Made by a program: the position numbers and the translations under genes. Positions 10,160 through 20,418 of a stretch of DNA of 64,000 nucleotides are shown here, in pieces (position 1 is the stretch's first letter; every line of letters begins with the position of its first letter). The notes beneath the pieces are model-generated. The model saw only the letters and a program-made list of their open reading frames with translations. It did not search any database and was not told the DNA's origin. Source of the stretch: Saposhnikovia divaricata (taxonomy: Eukaryota > Streptophyta > Magnoliopsida > Apiales > Apiaceae); contig CM071598.1 in assembly GCA_036435485.1 (NCBI GenBank), positions 40,996,501 through 41,060,500 on the forward strand, read 5' to 3'.

Positions 10160-10999
10160 TAGGGGAGAGCACGGTTCGGTTCGGTTCGGTTTTGCCCCGA
10201 AACCGAACCCGAAACCGCATGTCTTCGGTTTTTAAAATTGAAAACCGCAACCGCAACCGAATCGTCGGTTTCGGTTTCGGTTTTAAAAAGCTCGGTTCGG
10301 TTTTTAACGGTTCGGTTTCGGTTTTAAAACCGAACGAAAAAATCATAAATATATTACAAGATTTTAAATTTATAAATTACAACGCTCTCGATTTTTAAAC
10401 AAAGTAACTGAGTTTTTGAATGAATAAACTCTGTGTATATGTTAGTGGTAATGTTATATGACAGTATCATATGACATTAGTAAGCTAATAAGTTATACAG
10501 GGCTCACAATATATTTTAACAAAATTTATACATGCATGTGTGATAATGTGCAATGAATAAATCATACCTAATTAAGTCTTAACTTGCACAAATTTAATGC
10601 CTTGCAAAAACCAGTGTATGAGTAAATGACAAAATGTACTCTGAGTTGATAATACAAAAGCAAATTAGAACTTTCTCATGTAATATGTAAATTGGTTGCA
10701 ATATAATCTTAGTTTTAATACAATTTACATGATAGTAGAAACCTATATATATAGTTTACGAAAATGAGAAGTTACCAGCCGGAGTAGTCACCAGAAAGTT
10801 TTATAAATTTATATAAATTATATATTTATTTTAATAATCGATTCGGTTCGGTTTTAGTCGGTTCGGTTTTAACCTAAAACCGGAACCGAAACCGAAAATT
10901 TCGGTTTTTAAAAATCAAAAACCGCAACCGCCGGTTCGGCTTCGGTTTCGATTTTTTCGGTTCGGTTTCGGTTTCATTTCGGTTTTTTGCTCACTCCTA
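10160..10999. mobile_element. Non-autonomous hAT element with CGGTTT-rich ends (840 bp)
   Basis: The ends TAGGGGAGAGCA and (reverse complement of the right end) TAGGAGTGAGCA form terminal inverted repeats. A perfect 8-bp TSD attattgt flanks it (10152-10159 and 11000-11007), diagnostic of hAT transposition. Both ends carry about 170-180 bp of clustered ttcggtt/aaccgaa hexamers in both orientations (about 10170-10335 and 10840-10985). The centre is AT-rich and non-coding; open frames across the repeats are not genes. Confidence 0.9.
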
Positions 11000-11007
11000 A
11001 TTATTGT

Positions 11008-11945
11008 ACATCCCATATTATGTTTTACCTTAATTACCCTCAATATTGGTGCATTCTTTCTTTTTTAATCTAACATTTTTATTTTTTATGTACCCCCAAT
11101 TTAGCATATCACAATAAAATGATGACTACATTATAATATTAATATGTGTAATTTTTAAACTTTCTGAATTTTTGGATTTTTATTTGTATAAATTTTAATT
11201 TTAATGTTTCTTTCAGACTTTATTTTAAAATATTTTGCATACATATCATATGTAATATTAGATTTGGTTATGCACGTATTTTTATATAGAGCTTTAGTAC
11301 AAAATACATTTTGAATCTATTTTATTCTTTTTAATTGATTTAAAATTATAATCCAAAAAAATACTATTATTAACTTTACTTTGATTACTACGAATATAAC
11401 TTAAATATATTAATAGAAAACAAACATGTAAATTATATATTTTTATTAATAAATTATGAAATTATTAATATATATCTTACTTTAATTAGTAGGAAAGAAA
11501 CATGAAATACAAAAATAATGTATATTCATTTTGTAAGATCGAAAGGTTGGGCTAATTTTTTGGTGCTAATGGGAAAAATTCGAAAAAAAAATTCTGGTTG
11601 CGTTAGATGTTTTGTTTTTACGTTTCTCGGAGTTCCAACGGTCGGATCGCCCTGAATTTTGGACAGCGTCTTCCTTACTTATATATCTAAATTCTGAACG
11701 GTGGAGATCGGATTTGGAGGTGCAAAAGGCCTGTTTATTGAGGTAGGGGCAAAAGTTTTTGCACCACGGTGTGGATTAAGCTCCCCGTGGTGAGGCGACT
11801 TGGAGCGGGTATTTTTGGCCCAAAAGTATTTTTGGGTTAATTCTTAAACTGGACCCATATTTAATATGATATGTAAACAGTAGTGAATTAGCTAGGTTTT
11901 AATGATTGTGATATTGTATACAGAAAATAGAAAAGTATCAATATA
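11008..11945. other. AT-rich intergenic DNA, no gene recognised
   Basis: Most is low-complexity AT-rich sequence. A more complex island near 11530-11830 is probably a repeat fragment, but it shows no coding frame, terminal repeat or TSD that I can support. Confidence 0.5.
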
Positions 11946-11955
11946 TATAAGAAAA

Positions 11956-12518
11956 GGGTTAATTATCTGATTGGTCACTGAAGTCAGCCTGGATTATCAA
12001 GTTGGTCACTGAACTCAAAACGGTCTCAATCAGGTCACTGAAGTCAGCCTGGATTATCAAGTTCATTTTTTTGACGGAAATTACTGTCCGCAAAATTTAG
12101 TCCGAAAAATCTCCACCAAATTTTATGAAATTAAAGTGTGTTAATCTAGATGTTATGGGTCTCATAAAACTGGTTTAGATTTTCATTATGAGCTCTAGAT
12201 TTATATGAATCGAAAAAGAAAATTCAAGAACTAGAATTGTTCTTCTTCAAAAACTGAAATAAAACATATCAATATTGTATCTATTTTGAAGAGAATAATC
12301 CGGGTAACACAAATATGGTCTCGGATTTTTTAAATGTTAAATGAATCTGCAGTTATAAGCGCTTATGTCAATCTGCAGTCTGTTTCCGTCAAAAAATGAA
12401 GACTGTTTAACGGATCGTACATTTATGTCGAGTAAGTGACCTGATTGAGACCGTTTTGAGTTCAGTGACCAACTTGATAATCCAGGTTGACTTCAGTGAC
12501 CAATCAGATAATTAACCC
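11956..12518. mobile_element. Mutator-like MITE with about 85-bp terminal inverted repeats (563 bp)
   Basis: Left end GGGTTAATTATCTGATTGG and right end CCAATCAGATAATTAACCC start inverted repeats about 85 bp long with very few mismatches. The left arm also holds a second copy of the block caggtcactgaagtcagcct. A perfect 10-bp direct repeat tataagaaaa flanks the element (11946-11955 and 12519-12528). Long inverted repeats with 9-11-bp TSDs are typical of Mutator-like elements. No transposase frame is present. Confidence 0.85.
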
Positions 12519-12528
12519 TATAAGAAAA

Positions 12529-13059
12529 AGGGCTCTTTCACTTGGCCAACAAATTCCTTCTTCTTTGTGTGTTTGCTTTGATTATTGTCTTGTTATAGCT
12601 TATAACTTGTGGTCGTAGTCTTCTATTTGGGGTGTTATTCCGCTCCGTCAAGTGTTGTCCCTTGTCTGGGTTCTAACACATTTTCGTTTCAAATAATCAT
12701 ATTGCAGCCAGGATAGTAAATAGCGATACTGGAAAATTAGCAAATGGAGTGTTGACCGTGGTAGTGCACATGTATGAGGGTAATTTTGTGAAAACATAAT
12801 ATAGTGTGTGCAACAATAATTTTAGGATGTGTATATATCATCATCCTATATAATTAGGTTAGCTATATTGAATGTAGAGTATTTACCAAAAATACTAGGT
12901 TTAAAGTTTCTATTTGTAAAAATATCATCTACTTTAATTAATTGTATATTTACTATATTATACTTTCTTAATTGCAATTTTACTATACTAAGTTTCAAAA
13001 TTGCAAAAATACTAACCCTCCCCCCCTTCCCCCTTGCTGCCCAGCCGACTTCAACACTT
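12529..13059. other. Intergenic DNA, no gene recognised
   Basis: AT-rich sequence with a pyrimidine-rich patch near 13017-13034. Open frames are short and overlap on both strands, and none resembles a known protein. Confidence 0.4.
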
Positions 13060-13433
13060 TTTGTTTTTAAGGTGGGGTGATTTTGGTGGATTTGGGTTGC
13101 AAGGCCCCGCCAGGGGCCATATTCAACTGAATGCAACTACATGCAACTGAATGCAACCACATGCAACTTTTTTTTAAGGTAGGTGATTTTGGTGGATTTG
13201 GGTTGCAAGGTCCCGCTAGGGGCCATATTCAACTGAATGCAACTGAAAAACGAAAGTTTCATTCATTTGCATGTGGTTGCAGTCAGAAATTTAGTTGCAT
13301 GTGGTTGCATTCAGTTGCATAAGAAACTTTCATATATAGTTCAAAAAAGAGGTCGAAAATGACAACTGAAAAATTGAACCTGAAATCAGAAATTTAGTTG
13401 CATGTGGTTGCATTCAGTTGCATAAGAAAGTTT
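13060..13433. repeat. Foldback repeat cluster built on atgcaactgaatgcaac
   Basis: A 25-bp segment (13143-13167) has a perfect inverted copy at 13294-13318. A roughly 70-bp block containing gattttggtggatttggg and gggccatattcaactg occurs twice in direct orientation (about 13070-13140 and 13175-13245). The segment at 13332-13373 has an inverted partner at 15989-16030 on the far side of the CACTA element, so this was one larger foldback before that insertion. Confidence 0.7.
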
Positions 13434-15983
13434 CACTAGTACAAAAAAGCCTAAAGAGACAACCTAAAAACCATCTTAGAAACCACCTCAATAGGGGGTC
13501 TCTAGGTCAGTGGTCTCTTAGGATAAGAGACCTCTTCTTTGTGGGGGTTTCTTAAATAGAAATAAGAAACCGGCTATTTAAGAAAAGTGGTCTCTTAGGT
13601 AGAAGGAAAAGAAACCACTTATTTAGATTAGATGATCTCTCTGGTTCTAGTAAAAAAACCACATAGGCAAATAAGTGGTCTGTTTGATTTCACTAAAAAA
13701 ATCAGTTTTCTCTAAAAGGTGGTCTCTTTGCTGTGAATAGGAATAAATTTCCCAAATTAATAATTTTTTATATATTATTATTTGTCATTGAGATTATTAT
13801 TATTAATTATTTTAATAATATTCTTATATTTACAGAATATTATGAAATAATATTTATAGAATATTATGAAATTATAACATCAATCAAACAATCAATACAG
13901 AAATTTGTAACAAAAGAAGATATCCTTGTACTGGACTAATACCAAAGAATCACAATTTCAACATGATGAAATACACCTTGACATAGGAAAATACTTTTCT
14001 TTTAATTTACAGTTGTATGATTAGAACCAAAATTTTCTCTCGGACAAGTTCCTGCGATGGCATGGTAAACGCTCAAAGAATGCTTGTAGCCAAATAAGCT
14101 AAATGGATTGTGTAGGATCTGCAAGTCTGAGTGACCCTCCAAGCTCAACAGGAACAAGCGGGATAAAAGAATGCAGGATCTGTTATCCGCGGTCTGTAAC
14201 TTGGTTCCGGACTTCTGGTTATACACACAGCACAGCTACAGCAGCAACCTATACAAAATGGGGTACATCTGAAATCATTTATAAGAACTTAAAAGAACAG
14301 AAACATATGAACATTGAAACATATAGTGAATCTACTGAACGGACTTGGTATAGATGTTTTCATCTCAGAAAATTCTAACTAAATTGTATGTGTAATATTC
14401 ACAGGTCTATTCAATTACATAAATAAAAATTTAGAAACAATCACAATAAAAAAATCCGACCAAAACTTCTGTAGAATCCGATGAAAGAATTCCAGATCCG
14501 GACCATAGCTATACTAACACGAAAATTAACATAAAAAATACCCTCACAACTCGTTTTCAACTAAATAACACAAGTAAGGTCTTAAATTCCACAAGCAAAA
14601 AGCCTATCCAGTTACCGTTCAAAGTTAACGATTTCGGCAAAAACCAAAAATGCAGTTCATAACACTTAATCACAAAATACACATATACAAACAAATTAAA
14701 CATCAATTCATCTATAACAAGCCGTAACTCACCAATTTATATAAACACACAGAATGTCAATTAAGTTGAACTAGAACTGAAACATATCCTCACAGTAAAA
14801 CTAAACCCCACAACAATTTATCACAGAGCGACTCAGGCAAAAACATATCAATCCGAAAAATTAAGACTACACAGACATGAATTATGAAATGCTAAGATAT
14901 TACTGATTGACCAGAAGCAATGTCCTTAACACTGACTAAACACATATACGATGATTATCAATTGACTATCCATCACAGGAACAAGTAAAACTAGTAAAGC
15001 TCTAGGAACTGCAAGATTCGGTTATTAAGGATCACAAGTAATGCAAAAATTCTAATCACCATACTCCTTAAATTAACCAAGTAACCAACAATTTTCATGC
15101 CAATCCAATATCACAGATATCATAAATCTAATCACCATACTCTGTAAATTATCCACAAAAATTCATACCTGAGCCGTAGCCTCAAGTCTCACTGACTTAC
15201 CATAAACAAAGAAATGCAATCTCCGATCTGAAGAGTTGTTGACTCACTTAAAGACCGAGTTAACTCACTAAGTTTGTGTCTGAGTTGCCGAGTATGGAGA
15301 TAAAACCACCATTCTGAGAGTTGCCACGATAAGGGGGATCTGGAACCGGTTTGACTCGTCGAGAAATGTCACCGGAGATGTGGAATCGAAGAAAGTGAGA
15401 ATTAGGGTTCATGGGTCTCAAAATCTCCAGAGTACTAAACTTTGCCGTGGATAGCATCTACAAACTCATCCATCCATTTTGTTTTTGATAAAATTCGAAC
15501 CCTTATCAACCTCCAGTAAAGAGAATGAAGAGATATCGCTACACTTGGTTACATTTTATCAAAAACAAAGACTGTGGGCGCTTGAACGAAGAGATATCGC
15601 TACATTCGAACCCTCTAGAAGACCACGGTTTTAATTAAATTAAAAGTTTTATAAGAGAAGATATCGAGAAAGAGGCCCGATGGAATTAAAAGATGAGATG
15701 GTGTCTAATATTAACGGAGCTCATTGAAAATAAATAATATTAAAAAATGATAAGAAACCACCTTTTTAATTAAAGAAGTCTCTTTTCATATATCATAAGA
15801 GATCACTTTTTTTAGAAGTGAGGTTTCTTTTATTAAAGAACCACTTATTTAAATAAAAGGGTCTCTTTTATATTATATAAGAGACCATTTTTTGAAAAAG
15901 TGTGATTTCTTTTCTTATGTAATCAATTATTTGAATAAGGTGGTCTCTTATTAGCGGTTCCTTTGCCAATATTTGTAGTAGTG
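13434..15983. mobile_element. Non-autonomous CACTA (En/Spm-type) transposon (2550 bp)
   Basis: The left end is CACTAGTACAAA and the right end read inwards is CACTACTACAAA, flanked by the 3-bp TSD ttt (13431-13433 and 15984-15986). Subterminal repeats of gtggtctctt and aagaaaccac lie in both orientations within about 300 bp of each end; in CACTA elements such repeats bind the element's own protein. No transposase frame is present, so movement would need an autonomous relative. Confidence 0.92.
14103..14190 (+). other. Possible captured gene fragment (RINGv-like) inside the CACTA element
   Basis: Translation gives a Ser/Pro/Thr-rich stretch followed by GIKECRICYP. The ECRIC core resembles the start of RING-variant (RINGv/MARCH-type) zinc fingers in plant membrane E3 ligases. 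The rest of the finger is absent, so at best this is one exon end picked up by the transposon. The match is short and could be chance. Confidence 0.25.
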
Positions 15984-16058
15984 TTTCATTTTTCAGTTAT
16001 CATTTTCGACCTCTTTTTTGAACTATATATATATATATATTTATATGGGTAATATACT

Positions 16059-16211
16059 CCTACAGTTAACTTTAGAAAATTTTCCTAAAGTTAACCATTA
16101 AGATTGTGACACATATGCACGATCATTAATATGCCCCTGCGGGGCCATTTTAAATCAAAGAAAGAAATCCATCAAAACTACGCAGTTTTGATGGGTAGAG
16201 TTAACTGTAGG
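16059..16211. repeat. Small foldback element
   Basis: CCTACAGTTAAC (16059-16070) and GTTAACTGTAGG (16200-16211) are perfect inverted ends. Two inner hairpins are visible: ctttagaaaa..ttttcctaaag near 16070-16090, and catcaaaact..agttttgatg near 16171-16193. It resembles a degenerate MITE, but I could not identify a TSD. Confidence 0.55.
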
Positions 16212-16227
16212 ACCATTTTTCTCTCTC

Positions 16228-16230
<3 letters not shown>

Positions 16231-16275
<45 letters not shown>
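16231..16275. repeat. (TA)n microsatellite
   Basis: About 22 TA dinucleotides, downstream of the second Kunitz gene. A shorter TA run is at 16023-16040. Confidence 0.9.
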
Positions 16276-16276
<1 letters not shown>

Positions 16277-16470
16277 CAAAAAAGTGATTGAAAATGACAA
16301 TGGAACTTGAAATCAGAAATTTAGTTGTCAGATTAAAGTAAACAAAACAATGCATCTTATTCTTTACTTATTTAATATTCAACAAGCAAATTAATGCTTT
16401 ATGTTAACATTACATTATTATAATCTGAAGAGACAACATTTATAAGTTTCGTCTGACACACGCAACATTT

Positions 16471-17076
16471 TCAAACCTTCAAGAACTTAACCATGAAGGG
16501 TTCATCGCTAAGAACCAATCTTCTAACACCATTCTTGATTGAGATGCCGATATCTCCACATCTTGGTCTGCACAAATCGCATACAGTTGGGCAGAAAACA
16601 AACTTGTAGTTGTTCAAATATTTTTCAATCTTAAACCAGCTGTCTAACGTTTCAGCTCCCGGGTTTCCTTTAACTCCCCGAGTACTAACAACGAACTCTC
16701 CATCATAGTTATCAAGCTTCCAAACCAATGATTGAATGCAAATCGTTACACCATTGAACTCGACGTTCAAATCAGTTGATTCGCGTATCACACCTTTTTT
16801 CGGATCAACCATTGTGAATGTCAAGGGAAGGTTTCCATTGTCAGTTTCAAATGTTTCTTGGACAACGTCCAAGGGGCAAGATTCATTTCTGGTGCTACCT
16901 AGTGTTACACCACCGCCCATGCCTCGGAAACCAGGCAAGATGTAGTATTCAACACCTGCTCGGACTATGTCTCCGTCCATGTCGCGGACAGCATCAGGCG
17001 ATGCATCCCCTGAAACAAGAGAGTAAGTTGACAAAGCAACAAGGAGGAACGAGATGTAAAACAAATTTGTCTTCAT
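16471..17076 (-). CDS. Kunitz-type (miraculin-like) protease inhibitor, 201 aa
   Basis: An intronless paralogue of the gene at 8066, on the opposite strand. Residues 1 to about 23 are a signal peptide (hydrophobic core FYISFLLVAL), so secretion or vacuolar targeting is expected. The Kunitz signature runs from V30 to I46 (RDMDGD core, Y44). The six cysteines C67, C113, C162, C166, C169 and C173 keep the CPTVCDLCRPRCGD arrangement seen in the first gene. N64-E-S is a possible N-glycosylation site absent from the paralogue. The loop around 93-104 (KKGVIRESTDLN) is the miraculin-like form of the region; a classical trypsin P1 residue cannot be assigned with confidence. A TATA box lies at 17155-17162. 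The frame is intact and looks functional. Confidence 0.93.
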   Translation of the reverse strand: MKTNLFYISFLLVALSTYSLVSGDASPDAVRDMDGDIVRAGVEYYILPGFRGMGGGVTLGSTRNESCPLDVVQETFETDNGNLPLTFTMVDPKKGVIRESTDLNVEFNGVTICIQSLVWKLDNYDGEFVVSTRGVKGNPGAETLDSWFKIEKYLNNYKFVFCPTVCDLCRPRCGDIGISIKNGVRRLVLSDEPFMVKFLKV

Positions 17077-17154
17077 TTGTATCGATGAAAGTTTTGGATA
17101 TGTGATAATGTATGATTATTGGTAATGTACAAAAATGCAAGACATGAGTTGTCC

Positions 17155-17162
17155 TATTTATA
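17155..17162 (-). promoter_or_regulatory. TATA box of the second Kunitz gene
   Basis: TATAAATA on the minus strand, 79-86 bp upstream of the start codon. This predicts a leader of about 50 nt. Confidence 0.7.
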
Positions 17163-17299
17163 GAGAAAGCTTGTAATTCGATAAGATTATAGTCGCTGGC
17201 TTTAATTTCAAAATGCATGCATGAAAGTGTTTGGTTCTTGCAAGAAAACGAAGGTGACTAGGACTACTTTGCTTGGATAAGAACACGTTACACGTGTAA

Positions 17300-17410
17300 A
17301 AACCAAACCAAAAATACCCCGTGTATTCCGTTCGGAGGGATGGTGAGATGTAGACAGACCATACCTCTACTTTTTACGATAGAGAGGCTGTTTCCGTGGA
17401 GAACCCCGGC
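17300..17410 (-). mobile_element. Truncated Au-like SINE tail
   Basis: Read on the minus strand it contains ggaaacagcctctctat, gtagaggtatggtctgtctac and atctcaccatccctcc. The order and wording resemble the 3' body of plant Au SINEs, and the related copy at 17684-17926 has the same order. The tRNA-like 5' half is missing. Confidence 0.5.
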
Positions 17411-17683
17411 TTAGTACGAAACAAAATAGTGTGTGTTCTATACAAAGATGATTACCAGGGGCAGACCCAGGATTTTTATCCTGCTGGGGCTGGAGGAATT
17501 TTTTTTTTCACGCACTTAACAAAAATGATAAATGCACAAATTAACTTAAAATGTAAAAACAATATTAGAAGTTCAACCATGCTATTAACTAGAAATCCAA
17601 CATATACATAAAATAAATAATAAAAGTACTAGTTTACAATTAAAAACAGAAAAGATTTACTCACATTATTTTAGTTGTACTCG

Positions 17684-17926
17684 GCCAACAATATGTTGGT
17701 GCAGTGGTTGAGCCACTGGCCTCCTTTTGTCAGGGGTTCGACTCCTGCGTGTGCGTGAGTTTCTTAGTTTGTATTAGGTTTCCTTTCTGTATTTGTATTT
17801 CTGTATTTGTAATGGCCGGGGGTCCTTCGGAAACAGTCTCCCTATTGTATAGGGGCATGGTCTGCGTACAGCTACCCTCCTCAGACACCACTTTGAGTGG
17901 TATTATAACTGAGTAAGCTAAGTTTT
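17684..17926 (+). mobile_element. Au-like SINE (243 bp)
   Basis: A tRNA-derived head carries an A box (TGGTGCAGTGG, about 17696-17706) and a B box (GGTTCGACTCC, about 17736-17746). The body reads ttcggaaacagtctccctat, ggtctgcgtaca and ctaccctcctcagac, characteristic of plant Au SINEs. A 17-bp TSD tattttagttgtactcg flanks it (17667-17683 and 17927-17943). SINEs are transcribed by RNA polymerase III and mobilised by LINE enzymes. The open frame inside is not a gene. Confidence 0.92.
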
Positions 17927-17928
17927 TA

Positions 17929-18100
17929 TTTTAGTTGTACTCGACGATTCTTTTGAGCATAAAATTCATCTATCACTTCATCGTGATCAATATCTTCAGC
18001 AAACTCCCTCTCAATATTGACGACCATAGAATCTCTCAAGTACTCTTCATCCATTTTATTTCGAAGAATGGTCTTCACTAATTTCATTGTTGATAATTTA
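17929..18100 (-). pseudogene. C-terminal remnant of a hAT transposase
   Basis: The minus-strand translation contains LSTMKLVKTILRNKM followed by an acidic tail (IEREFAEDIDHDEVIDEF). That is the usual C-terminus after the hAT dimerisation domain in TTF-type zinc-finger transposases. The zinc finger, catalytic core and dimerisation domain are deleted, so it cannot encode an active enzyme. Confidence 0.72.
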
Positions 18101-18797
18101 TTTAATATAATATGATTAACTATAATTGACTGGTCTTGAATGTTGTTATTTAATATTTAAAATGAATAGTCCTAAACTTAGAGTGCAATATAATTTTGAA
18201 TATCAATTTTATAAATTAATCTATAAACCAAGTAAATAAATTAAGGTAGAAGAAATAAATATATAATATGAAAGTAAGAAAACACATCAAAATTTTGATG
18301 AGGTTGACCAATTAAATAGCTAAGTATAATTCTTAGAACCAGAAAACAAAGAACTCAACAAGAAACCAGGAGCTTAACATTAATTTCTAAAAATGATTTG
18401 GATGATCCAATTGTAATGGCCACGTCTCATTTCTAAAATCTAAGGTACACCCATCATCAAGAATTTTTATATAAGAATTTTTCGTATCTATACTAAATCA
18501 GCAAGGAAGTACAAGAGAGGGATGTTAAAAATAAAATACTCACATTACGGAAGCAAGGTTTGATGAAGAAGAGATGTTGAGTTACTGACTCTCGCTGTCG
18601 TCGGCTGTTCAATACATCAATCCCTAATTGGCTAATTTCTTTCAATTGGATTTTTTTTTCTACTCAAAACTGAAACACACACAAGGACAGTAGGACACAG
18701 GCCGTATTAATTTTTTGGTGGACAATTAAAGATATGGGCTGGATCAGTTAGCAAAAAAAAAAAAGAAGAAGAAAGATATGGGCTGGACACCTGGGCT

Positions 18798-18818
18798 TAT
18801 ATATATATATATATATAT
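18798..18818. repeat. (TA)n microsatellite
   Basis: About 11 TA dinucleotides inside the hAT relic. Confidence 0.85.
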
Positions 18819-18942
18819 AGGGCTAGATTTATTTTCACCTGGGCTGGGTTTTGTGGAAGGTTAAATGTTACATGGGCTCATAGATTTTGACCTGGGCTGG
18901 AGCCAACCCTAGCCCAGCCCAAGGTCCGCCCATGATGATTAC

Positions 18943-19893
18943 TAATGTGAAAGTACACAGTCGAATCTGGGCCCATGGCTTGGACCTCATGGGACTTACC
19001 TAAGCCGGCAATGGAAACTCCTCTCCTGATATAGGTCGGCTCCGAGCAACATTCCCTACCAAAAAAACTAAACCACAAGCAACAAACAGTTATAAATTAA
19101 AAGCTATATTATTTTTGCCGCATAACAAAAAAAAAAAAATTGAGACCTAAAATAAAATCTTATATGGTCCTCTTTTGACAGATGAGATTAAAAATATATA
19201 TATGAATTTTATACTTGCACTTCTTGTTTTTGAATTATCGCCTTGCAAAAAGGTCTTTTGCTTACCCGCCCAAGTTAACACAAGTAGTCAGAACTCAGAA
19301 ACTAGGTTCTGGGTCGCCTTCTCTTATGAGTTACTTTCGATAAGGAATTTTCTTCCCGCATGCTTGTAATTGTATACACGGAAACTGTTATAATTTTTTA
19401 CAATAAAAGTTGATCCCTTAACAAATATAAGATTAATGGATACACCCATTATTTTATAGAAAATCATCTTATATAGAAAATTGGAGAGAATAATTAATTT
19501 TTAATTCTATGGTAAAATCAAGATTTTAATTTTTGGTTCCATAAAAAAAGACCAATTTAAGTTTTATAGTAGAAAAAGACCAATTATCTGATTCTGTGCT
19601 AGAATTAAATGTTGATGTGACACCGTTGCTGGCGTGCCAGTGCTCAAGTTACTGTCACGTTATCACTGCTGACGTGGAGTGACAAGTGGCAGTGTCACAT
19701 CATCAATGATGACGTCACTGATGACATGGTAGATGACGTGGCACTGCCACACCAATAGTAATGAAGTATCAGGTAACGTAGCAGCGATAGATTATTTTAT
19801 TTTGAAAAAATATTGAAAAGAATAATTAAGAAAATTTGATTCTGCTGAAGAATTAGTTAGATGGTTCTCCCTGTTTCTCTATATAAGATGGTT
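18943..19893. other. Intergenic DNA with a cluster of TGACGT palindromes
   Basis: No gene recognised. Between about 19610 and 19765 the sequence is rich in gacgtgg, tgacgtca and gtggcagtg..cactgccac motifs forming imperfect inverted repeats. These match bZIP core sites in form, but could equally be a decayed foldback transposon. The block 19376-19442 resembles 20904-20993 in the neighbouring repeat. Confidence 0.4.
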
Positions 19894-19915
19894 TTTTCTG
19901 GAATGATGGCTACTC

Positions 19916-20117
19916 ATATAATGTATTTACAAGTTTTCTTTTTGGTCGAAAATATATTTGACTTTTAGGCCCATAAAATCTATTATAAGTCTTAATGGCC
20001 CAATTATAAACTAATATGTTATCTCTAACTAGGCCTTTGGCCCAACAATGATAGTATAGTGGATTTAAAAGGAATCCTAGTGATAAAATGAGATTCACCA
20101 ACTCCTGCAGCACTTAT
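19916..20117. repeat. About 200-bp direct repeat, copy 1 (also near 35462-35663)
   Basis: The block starts tgtatttacaag and ends gcagcactta, with ggcccataaaatctatta and ggcctttggcccaaca inside. It recurs at 20996-21196 (and its duplicate near 36540-36740) at roughly 85-90% identity by eye. Copies could be LTRs of an old short element; one orientation would start TGTTGGGCC as many copia LTRs do. Not resolved. Confidence 0.6.
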
Positions 20118-20418
20118 ATTAACCAACTTTTTGACAAAAAAAAAAAAAAAAAGGACACTGATCAACAACTTATAGGAGAACTTTACAATCATTTGATGAA
20201 TAAGTCTAGAGTAATGTGTAGAATGTGAAAGTTACTCTGACCCAGGATCATTGCTATAAGTTACAAATTTCCAACATATGTGTTACATTTTATTTTTCTT
20301 AAACCTTGCTGATCATTAGATTCGTATCAAGTATGTTTTCATGTGTTTTCTACATTTAATACTCACGGTATATTGATCATTTGAATTTTAAAACAATATA
20401 TCCAAACCCACATATACA

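Larger units (their letters stand above)
17456..18934 (-). mobile_element. Deleted hAT element (TTF-type zinc-finger lineage) with nested SINE (1479 bp)
   Basis: The left end CAGGGGCAGACCCAGGATTT and the right end (read inwards CATGGGCGGACCTTGGGCTG) match the imperfect inverted termini of plant hAT elements encoding TTF-type/HAT-dimerisation transposases. A perfect 8-bp TSD atgattac flanks it (17448-17455 and 18935-18942). Only a C-terminal coding remnant is left. The SINE at 17684-17926 is inserted within it. Confidence 0.85.

Noticed and set aside
10116..10398. Arg/Asn-rich and Lys/Pro-rich open frames on both strands
   Set aside because: They are translations of the CGGTTT hexamer array at the end of the hAT MITE.
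14103..14378. An intact RINGv-type E3 ligase gene
   Set aside because: Only the first ECRIC cysteines are seen; the remaining zinc ligands and membrane segments are absent.
17684..17760. A genuine tRNA gene
   Set aside because: A and B boxes are present, but no cloverleaf can be formed and the SINE body and target duplication explain them.
17704..17916. 70-aa plus-strand open frame
   Set aside because: It lies wholly within the Au-like SINE, with polymerase III boxes and a 17-bp target duplication.
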